This document shows, piece by piece, positions 16,182-27,536 of a DNA stretch of 64,000 bases. The stretch comes from Micrococcales bacterium (GTDB lineage Bacteria > Actinomycetota > Actinomycetes > Actinomycetales > Cellulomonadaceae): assembly GCA_009777345.1 (NCBI GenBank), contig WRMB01000008.1, forward strand, positions 1-64,000. Direction: 5' to 3'. The notes beneath the pieces are model-generated. The model made no database searches and was not told the origin of the DNA. It worked only from the letters and a program-made list of their open reading frames with translations. Position 1 is the stretch's first letter; each line of letters opens with the position of its first letter. The position numbers and the translations under genes were made by a program.

Positions 16182-17906
16182 TCACTGGAGGATATTGCTG
16201 ATCGCGGTGAGCACCCCACCGGGCAGCACACCGAGGAGCAGCGTGAGCAGTGCGCACAGCCCGATCACCCCGGTGGCACAGCCCCGGGTCGCGACCACCG
16301 CGGCGGTCTTCGGACGCGCCAAGGTCGCCGTGCCCACAGCACCGGTCTGGCTCGCAACGCTCCCGCCCGCGCCGACCTCGTCGGCGTCGGCCGGGCGCTC
16401 GTCCCGGGCGGGGAAGTACATCAGCACGACCACCTTGAAGTACGCGAACGCGGCCACCGCCGAGGCCAGCACCCCGATGAGGGCCAGCGGCCAGGCCCCG
16501 CCGGAGACGGCCGCGGAGAACACCGCGAACTTCCCGACGAAACCAGCCGTCAGCGGGATACCCGCGAACGACAGCAGGAACACCATGAAGCAGGCCCCGA
16601 TCACCGGGTTGGTGCGGCCCAGACCGGCCCACTGACCCAGCGAAGTAGCCTCGCCGGTCAGCCCGCCGCTCTCCGACCGCTCCCGGACCAGCGCCACCAC
16701 GGTAAAAGCACCGACCGTGGCCAGCGCGTAGGCCAGCAGGTAGACCAGCACCGCCCAGGGCCCGACAACCGCCGTCTCGCCCGTCCCCCACCCGGCGGCC
16801 ACCGCCGTGAGGACGAACCCGGCGTGCGCCACCGACGAGTAGGCCAGCAGACGCTTGATATCGCCCTGCACCAGCACCGCGACCGAGCCGACGACCATCG
16901 TCACGATCGCGACGGTCCAGACCAGCACCGACAGGTCCCAGCCCATCCCGGGGAGCATGACGTAGACCACCCGGACCAGCGCCACGAACGCCGCGACCTT
17001 CGTCCCGGCCGCCATGAACCCGGTGACCGGGGTGGGCGCACCCTGGTAGACGTCCGGGGTCCACAGGTGGAACGGCACCGCGCCGACCTTGAAGAACAGG
17101 CCGACCATCAGCAGCAGCACACCGACGACCAGCAGCTTGTCCAGTCCGTTCGGCGTCACCGTCGCCGCCGCGATCTCGTCGAAGGTGAGGCTGCCCGTCA
17201 CGCCGTAGACCAGCGCGGCACCGAAGATGAACAGCGCCGACGCGAACGAGCCGAGCAGGAAGTACTTCAGCGACGCCTCCTGCGACTGCAGCCGACGGCG
17301 CCGGGCCATACCGGACAGCAGGTACAGCGGCAGCGACAGGACCTCCAGCGCGACGAACATGGTGAGCAGGTCCGCGGTCGCGCTGAACACCATCATCCCG
17401 CCGGTGGCGAACAGCACCAGGGGGTACACCTCGGTCTGCGCCAGCCCGCGGCTGGCGGCCAGCCGTTCGTACTGCGAGCCCGGCACCGCCGAGACCATCG
17501 GGGCGAAGGGGTCTTCTCGCGTCGCTGTCCGGTCGGCCATGACGACCACCGAGAGCAGGGCGACGACGACGACGAGGGCCTGCGAGACCAGCGTCAGCCC
17601 GTCCACCACCAAGGAGCCCAGCGAGCCGCCGCTCTCGGTCGTCAGCGCGTACAGCGCCCGGCCTCCCGGCCGCAGCCCAGCCAGGTCCGTGGGGGCGTCG
17701 ACACCGGAGAGCCGGTGCCACGACCACCCGATGGCCACCAGCGCCCCCACCGTGGCGGCGACGGACAGCGCCACCTGGGCGGTACGCCGGGCCACGACCG
17801 GCAGGAACGCTTCCAGGAGCACCCCCACGACGGCAGCCCCCAGCACGACGAGGACCGGCGCCACCAGCGCCCAGTCGACCTGCGGCGTGTCGAAGATCCC
17901 AGTCAC
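16182..17906 (-). CDS. nuoN: NADH-quinone oxidoreductase subunit N
   Basis: A membrane proton-pump subunit of complex I with about 14 hydrophobic helices in 574 residues. Typical stretches are LEVLSLPLYLLSG, KYFLLGSFASALFIFGAAL, the lysine helix LFFKVGAVPFHLWTPDVYQG and the SSVAHAGF motif. The GTG start overlaps the nuoM stop by four bases. It is the last nuo gene, followed 45 bases later by the polyprenyl synthase gene. Confidence 0.97.
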   Translation of the reverse strand: MTGIFDTPQVDWALVAPVLVVLGAAVVGVLLEAFLPVVARRTAQVALSVAATVGALVAIGWSWHRLSGVDAPTDLAGLRPGGRALYALTTESGGSLGSLVVDGLTLVSQALVVVVALLSVVVMADRTATREDPFAPMVSAVPGSQYERLAASRGLAQTEVYPLVLFATGGMMVFSATADLLTMFVALEVLSLPLYLLSGMARRRRLQSQEASLKYFLLGSFASALFIFGAALVYGVTGSLTFDEIAAATVTPNGLDKLLVVGVLLLMVGLFFKVGAVPFHLWTPDVYQGAPTPVTGFMAAGTKVAAFVALVRVVYVMLPGMGWDLSVLVWTVAIVTMVVGSVAVLVQGDIKRLLAYSSVAHAGFVLTAVAAGWGTGETAVVGPWAVLVYLLAYALATVGAFTVVALVRERSESGGLTGEATSLGQWAGLGRTNPVIGACFMVFLLSFAGIPLTAGFVGKFAVFSAAVSGGAWPLALIGVLASAVAAFAYFKVVVLMYFPARDERPADADEVGAGGSVASQTGAVGTATLARPKTAAVVATRGCATGVIGLCALLTLLLGVLPGGVLTAISNILQ

Positions 17907-19495
17907 TTGTCAGCCTCCGCATCCAGGACGTATCGCAACGTCGAGACCGTCTGCTCCGCTGGCGGGCGGACCAGGTCGAGCGCCGGGCGCGGCCAGAAGC
18001 CGAGCACCAGCATGACCGCGATAAGCGGCGCCACCGCCCAGCGTTCGACCGCGCGGACGTCGCGCAGCCCGGACAGCGGCGGCAGACCACGGCCGTCCTG
18101 CTCGTCGGTGCTGTCCGGTACGCCGCCGGTGAAGACCCGCTGGTACAGCCACAGGACGTAGACCGCAGCCAGCACCACGCCCAGCGAGGCGAAGATCGCC
18201 GGCACCGGGTGCTGCGGGAACGTCCCGACCAGCACCAGGAACTCCGAGACGAACGTCGACAGGCCCGGCAGCGACAGCGCCGAGAGCCCGACCACCAGGA
18301 ACAGCCCGGCCAGTACCGGGACCACCTTGGCCAGCCCGCCGAAGTCCGCGATCAGCGGCGACCCGCGCCGCGCCACCAGGAAGCCCACGAGCAGGAACAG
18401 CGCACCGGTCGACAGCCCGTGGTTGACCATGTAGAACGACGACCCGGCCACCGCGGTGCCGCCGGTGTCCGCGGCCAGCGGGAAGATGGCGAAGATACCC
18501 AGGACGATGAACCCGAAGTGGGACACCGAGGTGTACGCCACCAGCCGGAACATGTTCTTCTGGCCGATGGCCAGCAGCGCCCCGTAGATCACCGACACGA
18601 CCGCCAGCACGATGATCACCGGTGCCGCCCACTGGGAGGCCTCGGGGAACAGCGGCAGGCACAAGGTGAGCATCCCGAAGGTACCGACCTTGTCCAGCAC
18701 GCCGACCAGCAGGGCGGACGTCCCGGCCGGGGCCTGCTCGGCGGCGTCCGGCAACCAGGTGTGCACCGGGAACATCGGGGCCTTGATCGCGAACGCGACG
18801 AAGAACGTGAGGAACAGCCAGCGGCCCTCGGTGATGCTCAGCGGACCGCCGTCACCGATCAGACCGGTGAGGTTCTCGGTCAGGAACCGGCCCGGCCCGT
18901 CCTGGCCGTTGACGCCCAGGTAGACGACGCCGACCAGCATGATCAGACCGCCGACCAGGGAGTACAGCAGGAACTTCAGCGCGGCGTGCCGTCGTCGGGA
19001 CCGATCGCCGCCGTAGCTGCCGATCATGAAGTAGACCGGGATCAGCATGGCCTCGAACAGCAGGTAGAAGAAGAACACGTCGCGGGCGGCGAACACGCCG
19101 ACCATGAAGGTCTCCAGCACCAGGGCCAGGGCCAGGTAGCGGCGCAGGTTGTCGGTCACCAGCCCTTCGGCGCCCTGCTCGCGCCAGGCCGCCAGGACGA
19201 CCAGCGGCACCAGCAGCACCGACATGACGATCAGCGCCAGCGCCACCCCGTCCACACCGACGGCGTAGGAGACGCCGAGCGTCGCGATCCACGAGTGCTC
19301 TTGCGTCAGCTGATAGGTACCAGCGGCGCTGGTGTCGAACGCGACCACGGCGAGCAGCGCCACGACGAGCTCGAGCAGGGCGAAGCCCAGCGCGACGGGA
19401 CGCGCCCGGCTGCGCAGCGGTGTCGGCGCCCACAGCACGGCGGCACCGACCAGCGGCACCACCAGCAGGACCGTGAGCCAGGGAAAGTCAGCCAT
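17903..19495 (-). CDS. nuoM: NADH-quinone oxidoreductase subunit M
   Basis: A 530-residue antiporter-like subunit with about 14 helices. Family signatures are FYLLFEAMLIPVYFMIGSYG (with the key Glu), the lysine helix FFVAFAIKAPMFPVHTWLPD and YTSVSHFGF. It pumps protons in the membrane arm. It lies between nuoL (13-base gap) and nuoN (overlap). Confidence 0.97.
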   Translation of the reverse strand: MADFPWLTVLLVVPLVGAAVLWAPTPLRSRARPVALGFALLELVVALLAVVAFDTSAAGTYQLTQEHSWIATLGVSYAVGVDGVALALIVMSVLLVPLVVLAAWREQGAEGLVTDNLRRYLALALVLETFMVGVFAARDVFFFYLLFEAMLIPVYFMIGSYGGDRSRRRHAALKFLLYSLVGGLIMLVGVVYLGVNGQDGPGRFLTENLTGLIGDGGPLSITEGRWLFLTFFVAFAIKAPMFPVHTWLPDAAEQAPAGTSALLVGVLDKVGTFGMLTLCLPLFPEASQWAAPVIIVLAVVSVIYGALLAIGQKNMFRLVAYTSVSHFGFIVLGIFAIFPLAADTGGTAVAGSSFYMVNHGLSTGALFLLVGFLVARRGSPLIADFGGLAKVVPVLAGLFLVVGLSALSLPGLSTFVSEFLVLVGTFPQHPVPAIFASLGVVLAAVYVLWLYQRVFTGGVPDSTDEQDGRGLPPLSGLRDVRAVERWAVAPLIAVMLVLGFWPRPALDLVRPPAEQTVSTLRYVLDAEADK

Positions 19496-19508
19496 CTCTT
19501 CGCTCTCC

Positions 19509-21581
19509 TCAGATCTGCACGGCCAGGACGATGACGATGAGCACGACCACGCCGAGCGCCATCGTCGCGGCGTACTGCCGCACGAAACCGGTCTGCGGCC
19601 GTCGGGCCTGGTCGCCGACAGCGACCGCCCCTCGGGCTACACCCTGGACAGCACCGTCCACCACGGCACCGTCGGTGAACACCAGGGCCCGGGTGGCGTA
19701 GGTGCCCGGGATCACCAGCAACCCGTTGTTGACGTGGTCCTGGTACAGGTCGTTGCGGGCGGCCACGGTGAGCGGGCTGCCCACCGGCGCGGTGCGCGGT
19801 ACGACCGTCGACGGGGCGCCGAAGCGGATCCACGCCTGCCAGACGCCGACCGCCACCAGCGCCAAGGTCACCACGGTGATGACCAGCCAGTGGACCACCG
19901 GTTCGTGGTGGGCCACCGGACCGACCGTCGGCGTCAGCCAGTCCGCCAGGTTGGGCCACCAGCCTGGCCACCAGCTCCACGACGGTTTGAAGACGAAGAC
20001 AAAACCAAAACCCGCCGACCCGACAGCCAGCGCGATCAGCGGCCAGGTCATCAGGCGCGGCGACTCGTGCGGATGGGCTTCGGGCTCCCAGCGCGACTTG
20101 CCCTCGAAGGTCATGAAGAACAGGCGCGACATGTAGAACGCGGTCAGCCCCGCACCGAGCATGGCAACCAGGCCGAACACCCACGGCTGCCACGTCTGGC
20201 CTTCTTGACGGACGAACGCGGCCTCGATGATCGGGTCCTTGGTGAAGAAACCGGTCAGGAACGGGAAGCCGATGATCGCCAGCCAGCCGAACGCGAAGGT
20301 GGCCCACGTCACCCTCATCTTTGTCGCGAGGTGACCGAACTTGCGCATGTCCGTCTCGTCGCCCATGGCGTGCATGACCGACCCGGCACCGAGGAACATC
20401 CCGGCCTTGAAGAAGCCGTGGCCGACCAGGTGCACGATCGCGAAGGCGTAGCCGACCGGTCCCAGCCCGGCGGCCAGCATCATGTACCCGATCTGGGACA
20501 TGGTCGAGGCGGCCAGGGCCTTCTTGATGTCGTCCTTGGCGCAGCCGACGATCGCCCCGTAGAGCAGGGTGATCGCACCGACGATCGCCACGGCCAGCCG
20601 GGCGTTGGGCGCCAGGTCGAACAGCGGCTGCGAGCGCACGATCAGGTAGACGCCCGCCGTCACCATGGTGGCGGCGTGGATGAGCGCCGAGACCGGCGTC
20701 GGACCGGCCATCGCGTCGCCCAGCCAGGACTGCAGCGGGAACTGCGCCGACTTGCCGCACGCCGCCAGCAGCAGCATCAGACCGATGCCGGTGGCCATCG
20801 CGGTGGTCAGCCCGCCGCCAGCCACCTGGTCGAACACGCCCAGGTCACCCATGCCCTGGGCCTGCCCCGGCACGCTCACGAAGTGCAGCGTGCCCAGCTG
20901 GGCGAACAGCAGCCCCATGGCGACGATCATGCCCAGGTCGCCGATCCGGTTGGCGACGAAGGCCTTCTTGGACGCCACCGAGTTCTCCAGCGCCTGGGCC
21001 CCGCTGATCTTGTGCCCGCGGTCCACCTCGTGGTTCCAGAACCCGATCAGCAGGTAGGACGCCAGGCCCACCCCTTCCCAGCCGAAGAACAGCAGCAGGT
21101 AGGAGTCGGCCAGCACCAGGGTGAGCATCGCCGCGACGAACAGGTTCAGGTAGGCGAAGAAGCGGCGCCGGTTGACGTCCTCGGCCATATAGGCCACCGA
21201 GTAGATGTGGATGAGCGTCCCGACGAACGTGATGAGCAGCACGAACGTCACCGACAGCGGGTCGACCAGCAACCCGAACCGCAGGTTCAGGGCCCCGGCG
21301 TCGATCCAGCTGCCGAGGTCGACGTGCTGCACCCGCTCGGCGGTGTCGGCGGTGAGCAGCTGGACGGCGATGATCACGCCCATGACGCACGAGGCCGCCG
21401 GTGCGATCCACCCGGGCCAGTGGCCCCAGCGGTCGGCGCGACGGCCGAGGAGCAGCAGGACCGCGGCGGAGGCGGCCGGCAGCAGGATCAGCCACAGAGC
21501 GGCCGACGCCGGACCAGAGGCGATCTGGGGCGCCACCGCCTCGGCGCTCGGCGTGGCTGCGGACAAGGTGAGCGTGGTCAC
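19509..21581 (-). CDS. nuoL: NADH-quinone oxidoreductase subunit L
   Basis: At 690 residues this is the largest membrane subunit, at the distal end of the complex I arm. Signatures are [51 protein letters not shown] split over two neighbouring helices, and STMSQIGYM. The C-terminal long lateral helix and a final membrane anchor are present. The GTG start overlaps nuoK by four bases. Confidence 0.97.
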   Translation of the reverse strand: MTTLTLSAATPSAEAVAPQIASGPASAALWLILLPAASAAVLLLLGRRADRWGHWPGWIAPAASCVMGVIIAVQLLTADTAERVQHVDLGSWIDAGALNLRFGLLVDPLSVTFVLLITFVGTLIHIYSVAYMAEDVNRRRFFAYLNLFVAAMLTLVLADSYLLLFFGWEGVGLASYLLIGFWNHEVDRGHKISGAQALENSVASKKAFVANRIGDLGMIVAMGLLFAQLGTLHFVSVPGQAQGMGDLGVFDQVAGGGLTTAMATGIGLMLLLAACGKSAQFPLQSWLGDAMAGPTPVSALIHAATMVTAGVYLIVRSQPLFDLAPNARLAVAIVGAITLLYGAIVGCAKDDIKKALAASTMSQIGYMMLAAGLGPVGYAFAIVHLVGHGFFKAGMFLGAGSVMHAMGDETDMRKFGHLATKMRVTWATFAFGWLAIIGFPFLTGFFTKDPIIEAAFVRQEGQTWQPWVFGLVAMLGAGLTAFYMSRLFFMTFEGKSRWEPEAHPHESPRLMTWPLIALAVGSAGFGFVFVFKPSWSWWPGWWPNLADWLTPTVGPVAHHEPVVHWLVITVVTLALVAVGVWQAWIRFGAPSTVVPRTAPVGSPLTVAARNDLYQDHVNNGLLVIPGTYATRALVFTDGAVVDGAVQGVARGAVAVGDQARRPQTGFVRQYAATMALGVVVLIVIVLAVQI

Positions 21582-21892
21582 GCGGGGTCCCTCACGTCCT
21601 TGAGCAGGTTCACGTCATCGACCGACGCCGAGCGTCGAGTCCGGTAGATCGCGACGATGATCGCCAGGCCGACCACGACCTCGGCCGCGGCCACGACCAT
21701 GACGAAGAACGCCAGCACCTGACCGTGCAGGTTGCCGTTGATCCGGGCGAAGGTGACCAGGGCCAGGTTCGTCGCGTTGAGCATCATCTCGATGCCCATG
21801 AAGGCGATGATCGCGTTGCGGCGCACCAGCACCGTGGTCGCACCCACGCTGAACAGGACCGCCGACAGCAGCAGGTAGTTCATCAGGCTCAC
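21578..21892 (-). CDS. nuoK: NADH-quinone oxidoreductase subunit K
   Basis: The 104-residue subunit has three membrane helices and the conserved glutamates in [17 protein letters not shown] (helix 2) and [11 protein letters not shown] (helix 3), which lie on the proton path. The usual length is about 100 residues. It overlaps nuoL and nuoJ by four bases on each side. Confidence 0.97.
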   Translation of the reverse strand: MSLMNYLLLSAVLFSVGATTVLVRRNAIIAFMGIEMMLNATNLALVTFARINGNLHGQVLAFFVMVVAAAEVVVGLAIIVAIYRTRRSASVDDVNLLKDVRDPA

Positions 21893-22836
21893 CGGTCCGC
21901 CTCCTCACTGGTCGGGTCGGGGTCGCAGTCCGTCTCGGCTGCCTCGATAGCGTCCACCGGGGCGGCCGCGGGCAGGTCCTCGTCGGCCCAGCCTCCGGCC
22001 AGCACCCGGTCGATCCGGGCCGCGTACAGGTCGGCGTCCGCCTCCTGCCCGCGCACCTTGAGCACCCGGTTGACCGAGGCCTCCACCGGCTGGCCGTCCG
22101 GGCCGAGCGCGGGCACGTCCATCGCGTTGTGCCGGGCGTAGACCCCGGGCGCCGCCAGCGGCGTCAGCGTGCCGCCGGAGGCCAGGGCTCGCACCCGGTC
22201 CTTGACGCGGGTCTTCTGGTCCCGCTTGGGGATCAACCGCTCACGGTGGGTCAGCACCAGGGCGCCCAGCGCGGCGGTGACCAGCAGGGCCCCGACCACC
22301 TCCAGCGCGAAGGCGTAGCTGCCGAACACGATCGCCGCCAGCCCTTGCGGATTGCTCGGCTGACCGGTGCTGTCCAGCCCCGCCGCCGGGTAGGTCGTGG
22401 CGTCCAGGCCCCGCGCCGGCGGGAACGTCGCCGTGACGACCACACCGCCCAGCACCACCAGCAGACCCAGCCCGCCGAGCAGGGCGATCCAGCGCTGTCC
22501 CTTGATCGTCTCGACCAGGGAGTCCGAGGCGTCCACCCCGACGAGCATCAGCACGAACAGGAACAGCATCATGATGGCGCCGGTGTAGACGACCACCTGG
22601 ACCACGCCGAGGAACGGGGCGTCCTGGGCGACGTACAGGAAGGCCAGCGTGATCATGACCGTGATCACGGACATGGCTGCGTGCACCGCCTTGCGGGCGA
22701 ACAGCAGCCCCAGCGAGGCGACGACCATGATCGGCGCCAGCACCCAGAACAGGATCGCCTCGCCGGTGGATGCCTCGCCCGTGCTGGTCAGCCCTGCGGT
22801 CAACGTGGCCGCTGCTGACGACACCATCGCGCTCAC
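21889..22836 (-). CDS. nuoJ: NADH-quinone oxidoreductase subunit J
   Basis: The 315-residue membrane subunit has five helices in the first 200 residues, including the conserved [20 protein letters not shown] stretch. A hydrophilic tail of about 100 residues follows, longer than in enteric NuoJ but usual for actinobacteria. The start is GTG at 22836, which overlaps the nuoI stop as GTGA; an ATG three codons later is an alternative. Confidence 0.95.
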   Translation of the reverse strand: MSAMVSSAAATLTAGLTSTGEASTGEAILFWVLAPIMVVASLGLLFARKAVHAAMSVITVMITLAFLYVAQDAPFLGVVQVVVYTGAIMMLFLFVLMLVGVDASDSLVETIKGQRWIALLGGLGLLVVLGGVVVTATFPPARGLDATTYPAAGLDSTGQPSNPQGLAAIVFGSYAFALEVVGALLVTAALGALVLTHRERLIPKRDQKTRVKDRVRALASGGTLTPLAAPGVYARHNAMDVPALGPDGQPVEASVNRVLKVRGQEADADLYAARIDRVLAGGWADEDLPAAAPVDAIEAAETDCDPDPTSEEADR

Positions 22837-23609
22837 CGCGCACCTCCTTCTCGCCGGGCCGCGGCCGTGGTCCGCTGCTGCGCCGCGCGGGTGGCACCGA
22901 CCGGCACCGCGGCGGCCAGGCCCTGGGGCGTGCCGTCCGACGACGGGTCGTCGGGACGGTGCTGGCGCACCCAGGCCCGCTGCGCGTCGGTGGCCTGGTC
23001 GACCTCGCCACGGTAGTACTCGGTGTCCTTCGTACCCTCGACCATGGGGTGCGGCGGGGCGAGCATCCCCGGCGCCAGGCCGACGAGCAGGTCCTGCTTC
23101 TCCCAGATCAGCCCGGCCCGGGTCGGGCCGGCCAGCTCGAAGTCGTTGGTCATGGTCAGCGCCCGGGTCGGGCAGGCCTCGATGCACATCCCGCACAGGA
23201 TGCAGCGCAGGTAGTTGATCTGGTAGACGCGGCCGTAGCGCTCTCCCGGCGAGTACTGCTCGTCGTCGGTGTTGTCGGCCGCCTCGACGTAGATCGCGTC
23301 GGCCGGGCAGGCCCAGGCGCACAGCTCGCACCCGATGCACTTCTCCAGCCCGTCCGGGTAGCGGTTGAGCTGGTGGCGGCCGTGGAACCGGGGTTTGACG
23401 TTGGCCGGCTCGCGCGGGTACTCCTCGGTCACCATCGGCTTGAACATATTGCCCAGCGACACCCCGAACCCGGCGACCGGGGCGAAGAAGCTCGACACGG
23501 CGCCACGGCGCGGGATCGCCGAGACGTACGGCGGCATCTGGTCCGGGGTGGGCCCTGCCTGGCCCGTCCCACCAGTCATCCCAGCAGGAGGGACGTTCTG
23601 CTCAGTCAC
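22833..23609 (-). CDS. nuoI: NADH-quinone oxidoreductase subunit I
   Basis: A 258-residue peripheral-arm subunit carrying clusters N6a and N6b: two ferredoxin-type motifs, [12 protein letters not shown] (about residues 92-103) and [12 protein letters not shown] (about 137-148). The C-terminus is a long Ala/Thr-rich tail not needed for cluster binding. It is preceded by nuoH (overlap of eight bases) and followed by nuoJ (overlap of four). Confidence 0.97.
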   Translation of the reverse strand: MTEQNVPPAGMTGGTGQAGPTPDQMPPYVSAIPRRGAVSSFFAPVAGFGVSLGNMFKPMVTEEYPREPANVKPRFHGRHQLNRYPDGLEKCIGCELCAWACPADAIYVEAADNTDDEQYSPGERYGRVYQINYLRCILCGMCIEACPTRALTMTNDFELAGPTRAGLIWEKQDLLVGLAPGMLAPPHPMVEGTKDTEYYRGEVDQATDAQRAWVRQHRPDDPSSDGTPQGLAAAVPVGATRAAQQRTTAAARREGGAR

Positions 23610-24972
23610 GGTCGGTCTCCTCGGTCTGCGCAGCGTCGGACGGTGCAGCGTCGGACGGTGCGGCGTCGGACGGTCCGTACCCCGCCCCGGCGGCGGCCAT
23701 GGCCCGCAGCCGACGCGGCGACGGCGGCAGGGTCTGGCCGGGCATCGGCGGCACCGGATAGCCGTCGGCGTACGGGTCGAACTCGGTATCGGGTTCGGGC
23801 GGTGGTGCCTGCTTCTCCGGGACGAGGAACGCCGCGGCCGCGAACAGCAGCAGCACCCCGGCCAGGACCAGCAGCATCAGCCTGGAGTCGACGTCGGTGA
23901 ACTCGTCGATCGCGCGGATCGCCGTGACGCCGAACAACCAGGCCAGGGCCGTGGGGATGAGCACCTTCCAGCCCAGGTTCATGAACTGGTCGTAGCGGAA
24001 GCGCAGCAGCGTGCCGCGGACCCAGACGAAGAAGAACATGATCGTCCAGACCTTGAGCAGGAACCACAGCAGGCCCCAGTAGCCCGAGTCGGGCACGCCG
24101 AGGTAGTTCAGCGGCAGCGGTGTGTGCCAGCCACCGAGGAACAGCGTGGTGGCCACCGCCGAGACGTTGAGCATGTTGATGTACTCGGCCAGGTAGAACC
24201 AGGCGAACTTCATCGCCGAGTACTCCGTCATGTACCCGGCGACCAGCTCGCCCTCGGCCTCGGGCAGGTCGAAGGGCAGCCGGTTGACCTCGCCGACCAT
24301 CGACACCACGTAGAGGATGAAGGCCAGCGGCAGCGCCGCGACGAACCACTGCTCGCGGTACTGGGCCTCGACGATCTGCGAGGTCGACATCGACCCGGCC
24401 AGCACGAACACGCTGACCAGCGACAGCCCCATGGCCAGCTCGTAGCTGATCACCTGGGCGGTGGAACGCACCGCGCCCAGCAGGGGGTAGGTCGAGCCCG
24501 ACGACCAGCCGCCCAGCACCATCCCGTACACCCCGACCGAGGTGCAGGCCAGGATGTACAGCACGGCGACCGGGAAGTCTGTCATCTGCAGCGGGGTGCG
24601 GAAGCCGAAGACCGAGACCTCGCCGGCCATCGGCACGACCGCCAGGGTGAGGAACGAGGCGAACACCGCGATCACCGGGGCGACCAGGTAGACCAGCTTG
24701 TCGGCCGCCCGGACGCTGATGTCCTCCTTGACCAGCAGCTTGATGGCGTCGGCCGTGCTCTGCAGCAGCCCGGCCGGGCCGTGCACGTTCGGGCCGGGCC
24801 GCAGCTGCATCTTGGCGACCACCTTGCGCTCGAACCAGATCGCCATGATGACGCTGGTCAGCACCAGGACCATGATGAACACCCCTTTGAGCAGGGGGAC
24901 CCACCAGTGGTCGTTGCTGAAGTCCGCCCCGCTGTATTCAGCAGCCACAGCCACCGCGACGCTCGCGCTCAC
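23602..24972 (-). CDS. nuoH: NADH-quinone oxidoreductase subunit H
   Basis: A 456-residue membrane subunit that helps form the quinone cavity. It has eight helices with the motifs [16 protein letters not shown] (about residues 47-62) and [20 protein letters not shown] (about 225-245). The C-terminal extension of about 60 residues contains three tandem APSDA units, encoded by a short DNA repeat near 23.64 kb. The GTG start overlaps the nuoG stop as GTGA. Frames extending further upstream lie within nuoG and are not used. Confidence 0.97.
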   Translation of the reverse strand: MSASVAVAVAAEYSGADFSNDHWWVPLLKGVFIMVLVLTSVIMAIWFERKVVAKMQLRPGPNVHGPAGLLQSTADAIKLLVKEDISVRAADKLVYLVAPVIAVFASFLTLAVVPMAGEVSVFGFRTPLQMTDFPVAVLYILACTSVGVYGMVLGGWSSGSTYPLLGAVRSTAQVISYELAMGLSLVSVFVLAGSMSTSQIVEAQYREQWFVAALPLAFILYVVSMVGEVNRLPFDLPEAEGELVAGYMTEYSAMKFAWFYLAEYINMLNVSAVATTLFLGGWHTPLPLNYLGVPDSGYWGLLWFLLKVWTIMFFFVWVRGTLLRFRYDQFMNLGWKVLIPTALAWLFGVTAIRAIDEFTDVDSRLMLLVLAGVLLLFAAAAFLVPEKQAPPPEPDTEFDPYADGYPVPPMPGQTLPPSPRRLRAMAAAGAGYGPSDAAPSDAAPSDAAQTEETDRD

Positions 24973-27536
24973 GCCCGCACCTCCTCGTCGGAAACGGTGA
25001 CCGCGACGATATCGCCGGGCACCGCGGCCAGGGTCTCGTGTACCCGGCAGTCCCGGGCGTTGGTCGGCAGCCAGACGACGTGGTCGGCCATCTGGTCGAC
25101 CACCCGGACCGGCACGGTCAGCGCGCCGCGCTTGGTGCTGACCTGGGCCGCGCCGCCGTCGGTCAGACCGAGCGCGGCGGCGGTGGCCGCGGAGACCAGA
25201 GCCGTCGTCCGGCGGGCGGTCCCGGCCAGGAACTCCTCGCCGTCCTGCCCGCGGCCTGCGTCGAGCAGCAGCCGCCACGACGCCAGCACCGCGTGCCCGG
25301 CCTCCACCGTCGGGGCCGCCGCCGGGGCGACGTCCGGCGCGGCCACCCGGGAACCGGACCAGCCGCCCAGGCGGTCCAGCTCGTCGTGCACCGCGGTCAG
25401 CGTGCCCAGGCCCAGCCGGCAGTCCAGCGCGCTGGCCAGCCGGTCGAGCACCCGGTGGTCGGGGATCTGGGTCGAGGTCAACGCCTGGGGGAAGGGCCGC
25501 GGGCGGCCTTCCCAGGTGACGAAGGTGCCCGGCTTCTCGACCGGTGGGGCCACGGGGAACACCACGTCGGCCCGGTCGGTCACCTCCGAGCGCCGCACCT
25601 CCAGCGAGACCAGGAAACCGACCTGGTCCAGGGCGTGGCGCACCGCGGCCGGATCGGGCAGGTCGTCTGGGCACAGGCCGCCGACGACCAGTCCGGCCAG
25701 CTCGCCGCCCCAGGCCGCGGCCAGGATCTCGGCCACAGGACGCCCGGTGCGCTGCGGCGCGTCCACCGGACCCCAGACCTCGGCGATCTGCGCCCAGGCC
25801 GCCGGGTCGGTGACCGGACGGCCACCGGGCAGCAGGTTCGGCAGGGTGCCGGCCTCGATCGCGCCACGCTCCCCCGCCCGGCGCGGCACCCAGGCCAGAC
25901 GGGCCCCGGACCGCCGCGCCAGCCGCAGGGCGGCGGACAGGGCGCCGGGCGCACCGGCCAGCCGCTCGCCGACCAGGATCACCGCACCGGGTGCGGCCAA
26001 CCGCTCGGCCACCTGGGCCAGCGTCGCGTCGTCGGCTGGGGTGACGATACCGTCGAGCACCTCCGCCTCGGTGCCGGGCGCGGCCGGGACCAGCGTGGCC
26101 GCCAGGCGCCGGGCGCCGGGGCTGGCGACCGGGGCGACCTGGGTCACGGTCATCGACCCCGCCAGCACCGGCTGACGCAGCCGCAGGTAGAGGATGCCGC
26201 CCTCTTCTTCCGGTTCCAGGCCGACCAGCACGACGTGCGGCGCCGCGACCAGGTCGGCGAACGTCACGTCCAAGGTCCGACCAGCCACCTGGTGACCGAG
26301 GAACGCGGTCTCCTCGTCGCTGGTCACCCGGGCCCGGTGGTCGACGTCGTTGGTGCCCAGCACCACCCGGGCGAACTTGGCGTAGGCGTAGGCGTCCTCC
26401 AGGGTGAGCCGCCCGCCGGGCAGCACCCCCACACCACCGGCCGACCGGGCCTGGCGCAGCCCCGCGGCCGCGGTGTCCAGCGCCTCGACCCAGCTGACCG
26501 GGACCAGCTCACCGTCACGACGCACCAGCGGGGTGGTGATCCGGTCGTCGGCGGTCTGCCAGCGGAAGGCGAAACGGTCCTTGTCGGTCAGCCACTCGGC
26601 GTTGACCTGCGGGTCGTCGCCCGCCAGGCGCCGCAGGACCTTGCCCCGGCGGTGGTCGATCCGGATCATCGAGCCCATAGCGTCGTGCTCGGCCACCGAC
26701 GGGGTGGAGACCAGGTCGAACGGCCGCGAGCGGAAGCGGTAGGAGGCCGAGGTCAGCGCACCGACCGGGCAGATCTGCACCGTGTTGCCGGAGAAGTACG
26801 ACGCGAACTGGTGCCCGCTCTCGTCGGCCGCCGCCGGTCCGACCGGGGTGTCCCCGGCGAAGTCCAGCAGACCGGTGTCGAACCCGCCGATCTGCTGCCG
26901 GGCGCCGCGCATCTGCAGGTCGACGAACTTGTCCCCGGAGATCTGCTCGCAGAACCGGGTGCAGCGCTGGCACAGGATGCACCGTTCGCGGTCCAGCAGG
27001 ATCTGGGTGGACACGTTGACCGGTTTGACGTAGGTCCGCTTGACGTCGAGCAGCCGCGAGTCGGTCCGGCCGTTGCTCATCGCCTGGTTCTGCAGCGGGC
27101 ACTCCCCGCCCTTGTCGCAGATCGGGCAGTCCAGCGGGTGGTTGGCCAGGAGCAGCTCCATCACCCCGTGCTGGGCCCGGTCCGCCTCGTCCGAGGTCAG
27201 CTGGGTCCGCACCTGCATGCCCTCGGTGCACTCGACAGCGCACGACGGCTGCGGCTTGGGCATCTTCGCCAAGTTGCCGTCGCGGCCCGGCGCCCAGACC
27301 TCCACCAGGCACTGTCGGCAGGCCCCGACGGGGGCCAGCAGCGGGTGGTCGCAGAACCGCGGGATGGCGATACCCAGCTGTTCGGCCGCCCGGACCACCA
27401 GGGTGCCCTTGGGCACGGTGATCGGCAGGCCGTCCACGGTCAGCGTCACCGTGGCAGCCGGGACGAGCGCGTCCGGCACGGGCGCCGCAGGCACCAGGGG
27501 GACGCCAGCCCGCGGGGTGGGCGAGGTGATGGTCAT
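24969..27536 (-). CDS. nuoG: NADH-quinone oxidoreductase subunit G
   Basis: The 855-residue iron-sulfur and molybdopterin-like subunit is the electron wire of the peripheral arm. The N-terminus has the 2Fe-2S ferredoxin domain with [18 protein letters not shown], then [17 protein letters not shown] and [16 protein letters not shown] for 4Fe-4S clusters. A degenerate molybdopterin oxidoreductase domain makes up the rest. It lies directly after nuoF, with which it shares one base. Confidence 0.97.
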   Translation of the reverse strand: MTITSPTPRAGVPLVPAAPVPDALVPAATVTLTVDGLPITVPKGTLVVRAAEQLGIAIPRFCDHPLLAPVGACRQCLVEVWAPGRDGNLAKMPKPQPSCAVECTEGMQVRTQLTSDEADRAQHGVMELLLANHPLDCPICDKGGECPLQNQAMSNGRTDSRLLDVKRTYVKPVNVSTQILLDRERCILCQRCTRFCEQISGDKFVDLQMRGARQQIGGFDTGLLDFAGDTPVGPAAADESGHQFASYFSGNTVQICPVGALTSASYRFRSRPFDLVSTPSVAEHDAMGSMIRIDHRRGKVLRRLAGDDPQVNAEWLTDKDRFAFRWQTADDRITTPLVRRDGELVPVSWVEALDTAAAGLRQARSAGGVGVLPGGRLTLEDAYAYAKFARVVLGTNDVDHRARVTSDEETAFLGHQVAGRTLDVTFADLVAAPHVVLVGLEPEEEGGILYLRLRQPVLAGSMTVTQVAPVASPGARRLAATLVPAAPGTEAEVLDGIVTPADDATLAQVAERLAAPGAVILVGERLAGAPGALSAALRLARRSGARLAWVPRRAGERGAIEAGTLPNLLPGGRPVTDPAAWAQIAEVWGPVDAPQRTGRPVAEILAAAWGGELAGLVVGGLCPDDLPDPAAVRHALDQVGFLVSLEVRRSEVTDRADVVFPVAPPVEKPGTFVTWEGRPRPFPQALTSTQIPDHRVLDRLASALDCRLGLGTLTAVHDELDRLGGWSGSRVAAPDVAPAAAPTVEAGHAVLASWRLLLDAGRGQDGEEFLAGTARRTTALVSAATAAALGLTDGGAAQVSTKRGALTVPVRVVDQMADHVVWLPTNARDCRVHETLAAVPGDIVAVTVSDEEVRA

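Noticed and set aside
23365..26175. 936-codon plus-strand frame across nuoI-nuoG
   Set aside because: Antisense shadow of the nuo genes.
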